From NCBI GenBank assembly GCA_023435545.1, contig JAEYRQ010000172.1, positions 1 through 5,895 on the forward strand: a stretch of 5,895 nucleotides of DNA. The letters run 5' to 3'. Under the pieces are notes generated by a model. It saw nothing but the letters and a program-made list of their open reading frames with translations. It ran no database searches and was not told the origin of the DNA. Below are positions 5,715-5,895 of the stretch, piece after piece. Each line of letters begins with the position of its first letter. Position 1 is the first letter of the stretch. The position numbers and the translations under genes were made by a program. This DNA comes from Pseudomonadota bacterium. Its GTDB lineage: Bacteria; Pseudomonadota; Alphaproteobacteria; Rhizobiales; Tepidamorphaceae.

Positions 5715-5723
5715 CAATCCGCG

Positions 5724-5895
5724 CTAGCGAACCCGGACGATCGTCAGCCGGCACCTCGCCCCCGTGAGCGTGTCCCAGTCGATCGACGCGCCCTCCCGCA
5801 GCCCGATCAGCGCCGCGCCGATAGGCGTGAGCACCGAGACCCGGCGCGTCGCGTAGTCGGCGTCGGACGGGAACTCCAGGTTGACTGTTCGTTCC
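5724..5895 (-). CDS. rnk: Rnk-like protein (GreA/GreB C-terminal family), C-terminal fragment
   Basis: The last 56 codons of a gene read leftward into the TAG at 5724-5726. The start lies beyond the right edge. The visible part contains TRRVSVLTPIGAALIGLREG, then ASIDW, and ends LTIVRVR. This closely resembles the C-terminal domain of Rnk, the regulator of nucleoside diphosphate kinase. Rnk shares its fold with the C-terminal domain of transcription factor GreA and binds RNA polymerase. The VLTPIGAALIGL wording fits Rnk better than GreA, but the N-terminal part needed to separate them is not in the window. The protein ends soon after the last beta strand, without the extra tail seen in Escherichia coli Rnk. 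It converges on the fasciclin gene. Confidence 0.75.
   Translation of the reverse strand, partial: ERTVNLEFPSDADYATRRVSVLTPIGAALIGLREGASIDWDTLTGARCRLTIVRVR

Noticed and set aside
3606..5717. A 703-codon open frame on the minus strand
   Set aside because: It lies entirely opposite the well-supported CorC-like and fasciclin genes. Its Arg/His/Asp-rich translation shows no family features, so it is a high-GC antisense shadow.
1..5895. A mobile element, prophage, CRISPR array, toxin-antitoxin or defence system
   Set aside because: No transposase, integrase, regularly spaced repeats or paired small toxin/antitoxin genes are seen. The six genes are ordinary chromosomal families.

Overview
The window is high-GC DNA with strong G/C preference at third codon positions. 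Its gene families suggest an alphaproteobacterium: a chemoreceptor whose HAMP segment ends in a GAMAAAVEV-type sequence, a lytic transglycosylase with a SPOR-like tail, a Coq4-family protein and an Rnk-type protein. The sequence does not fix the genus. It reads as ordinary chromosome. I see no tRNA, rRNA, CRISPR array, insertion sequence, integrase or defence genes.

Layout. Positions 1-1167 (minus) hold the N-terminal 389 residues of a membrane chemoreceptor that runs off the left edge. Positions 1168-1617 are a non-coding gap, locally more AT-rich than the genes, with three copies of an octamer and several small inverted repeats. Positions 1618-2520 (minus) encode a secreted soluble lytic transglycosylase. 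A 150-bp divergent intergenic region carries a strong 10-bp inverted repeat next to a good plus-strand promoter. Positions 2671-3621 (plus) encode a Coq4-like protein with an unusual N-terminal helical, TerB-like domain. Positions 3720-5036 (plus) encode a DUF21/CBS/CorC-HlyC membrane protein with a TTG start behind a hairpin. Positions 5124-5636 (plus) encode a secreted single-domain fasciclin (FAS1) protein with its own candidate promoter and a structured leader. Two GC-rich hairpins separate it from the convergent C-terminal fragment of an Rnk-like protein (5724-5895, minus).

The genes do not form one obvious pathway. Four of the six products are predicted to act in or outside the cytoplasmic membrane: the chemoreceptor, the transglycosylase, the CorC-like protein and the FAS1 protein. 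The three plus-strand genes could be partly co-transcribed, but the gaps between them (98 and 87 bp) contain hairpins, and the FAS1 gene appears able to start its own transcript.

The best leads are the TerB-like/Coq4-like architecture, with an intact HDxxH-x11-E metal motif; the hairpin between a Shine-Dalgarno-like sequence and the TTG start at 3720; and the nested leader structure that overlaps the FAS1 ribosome binding site. None of these is proven by sequence alone.
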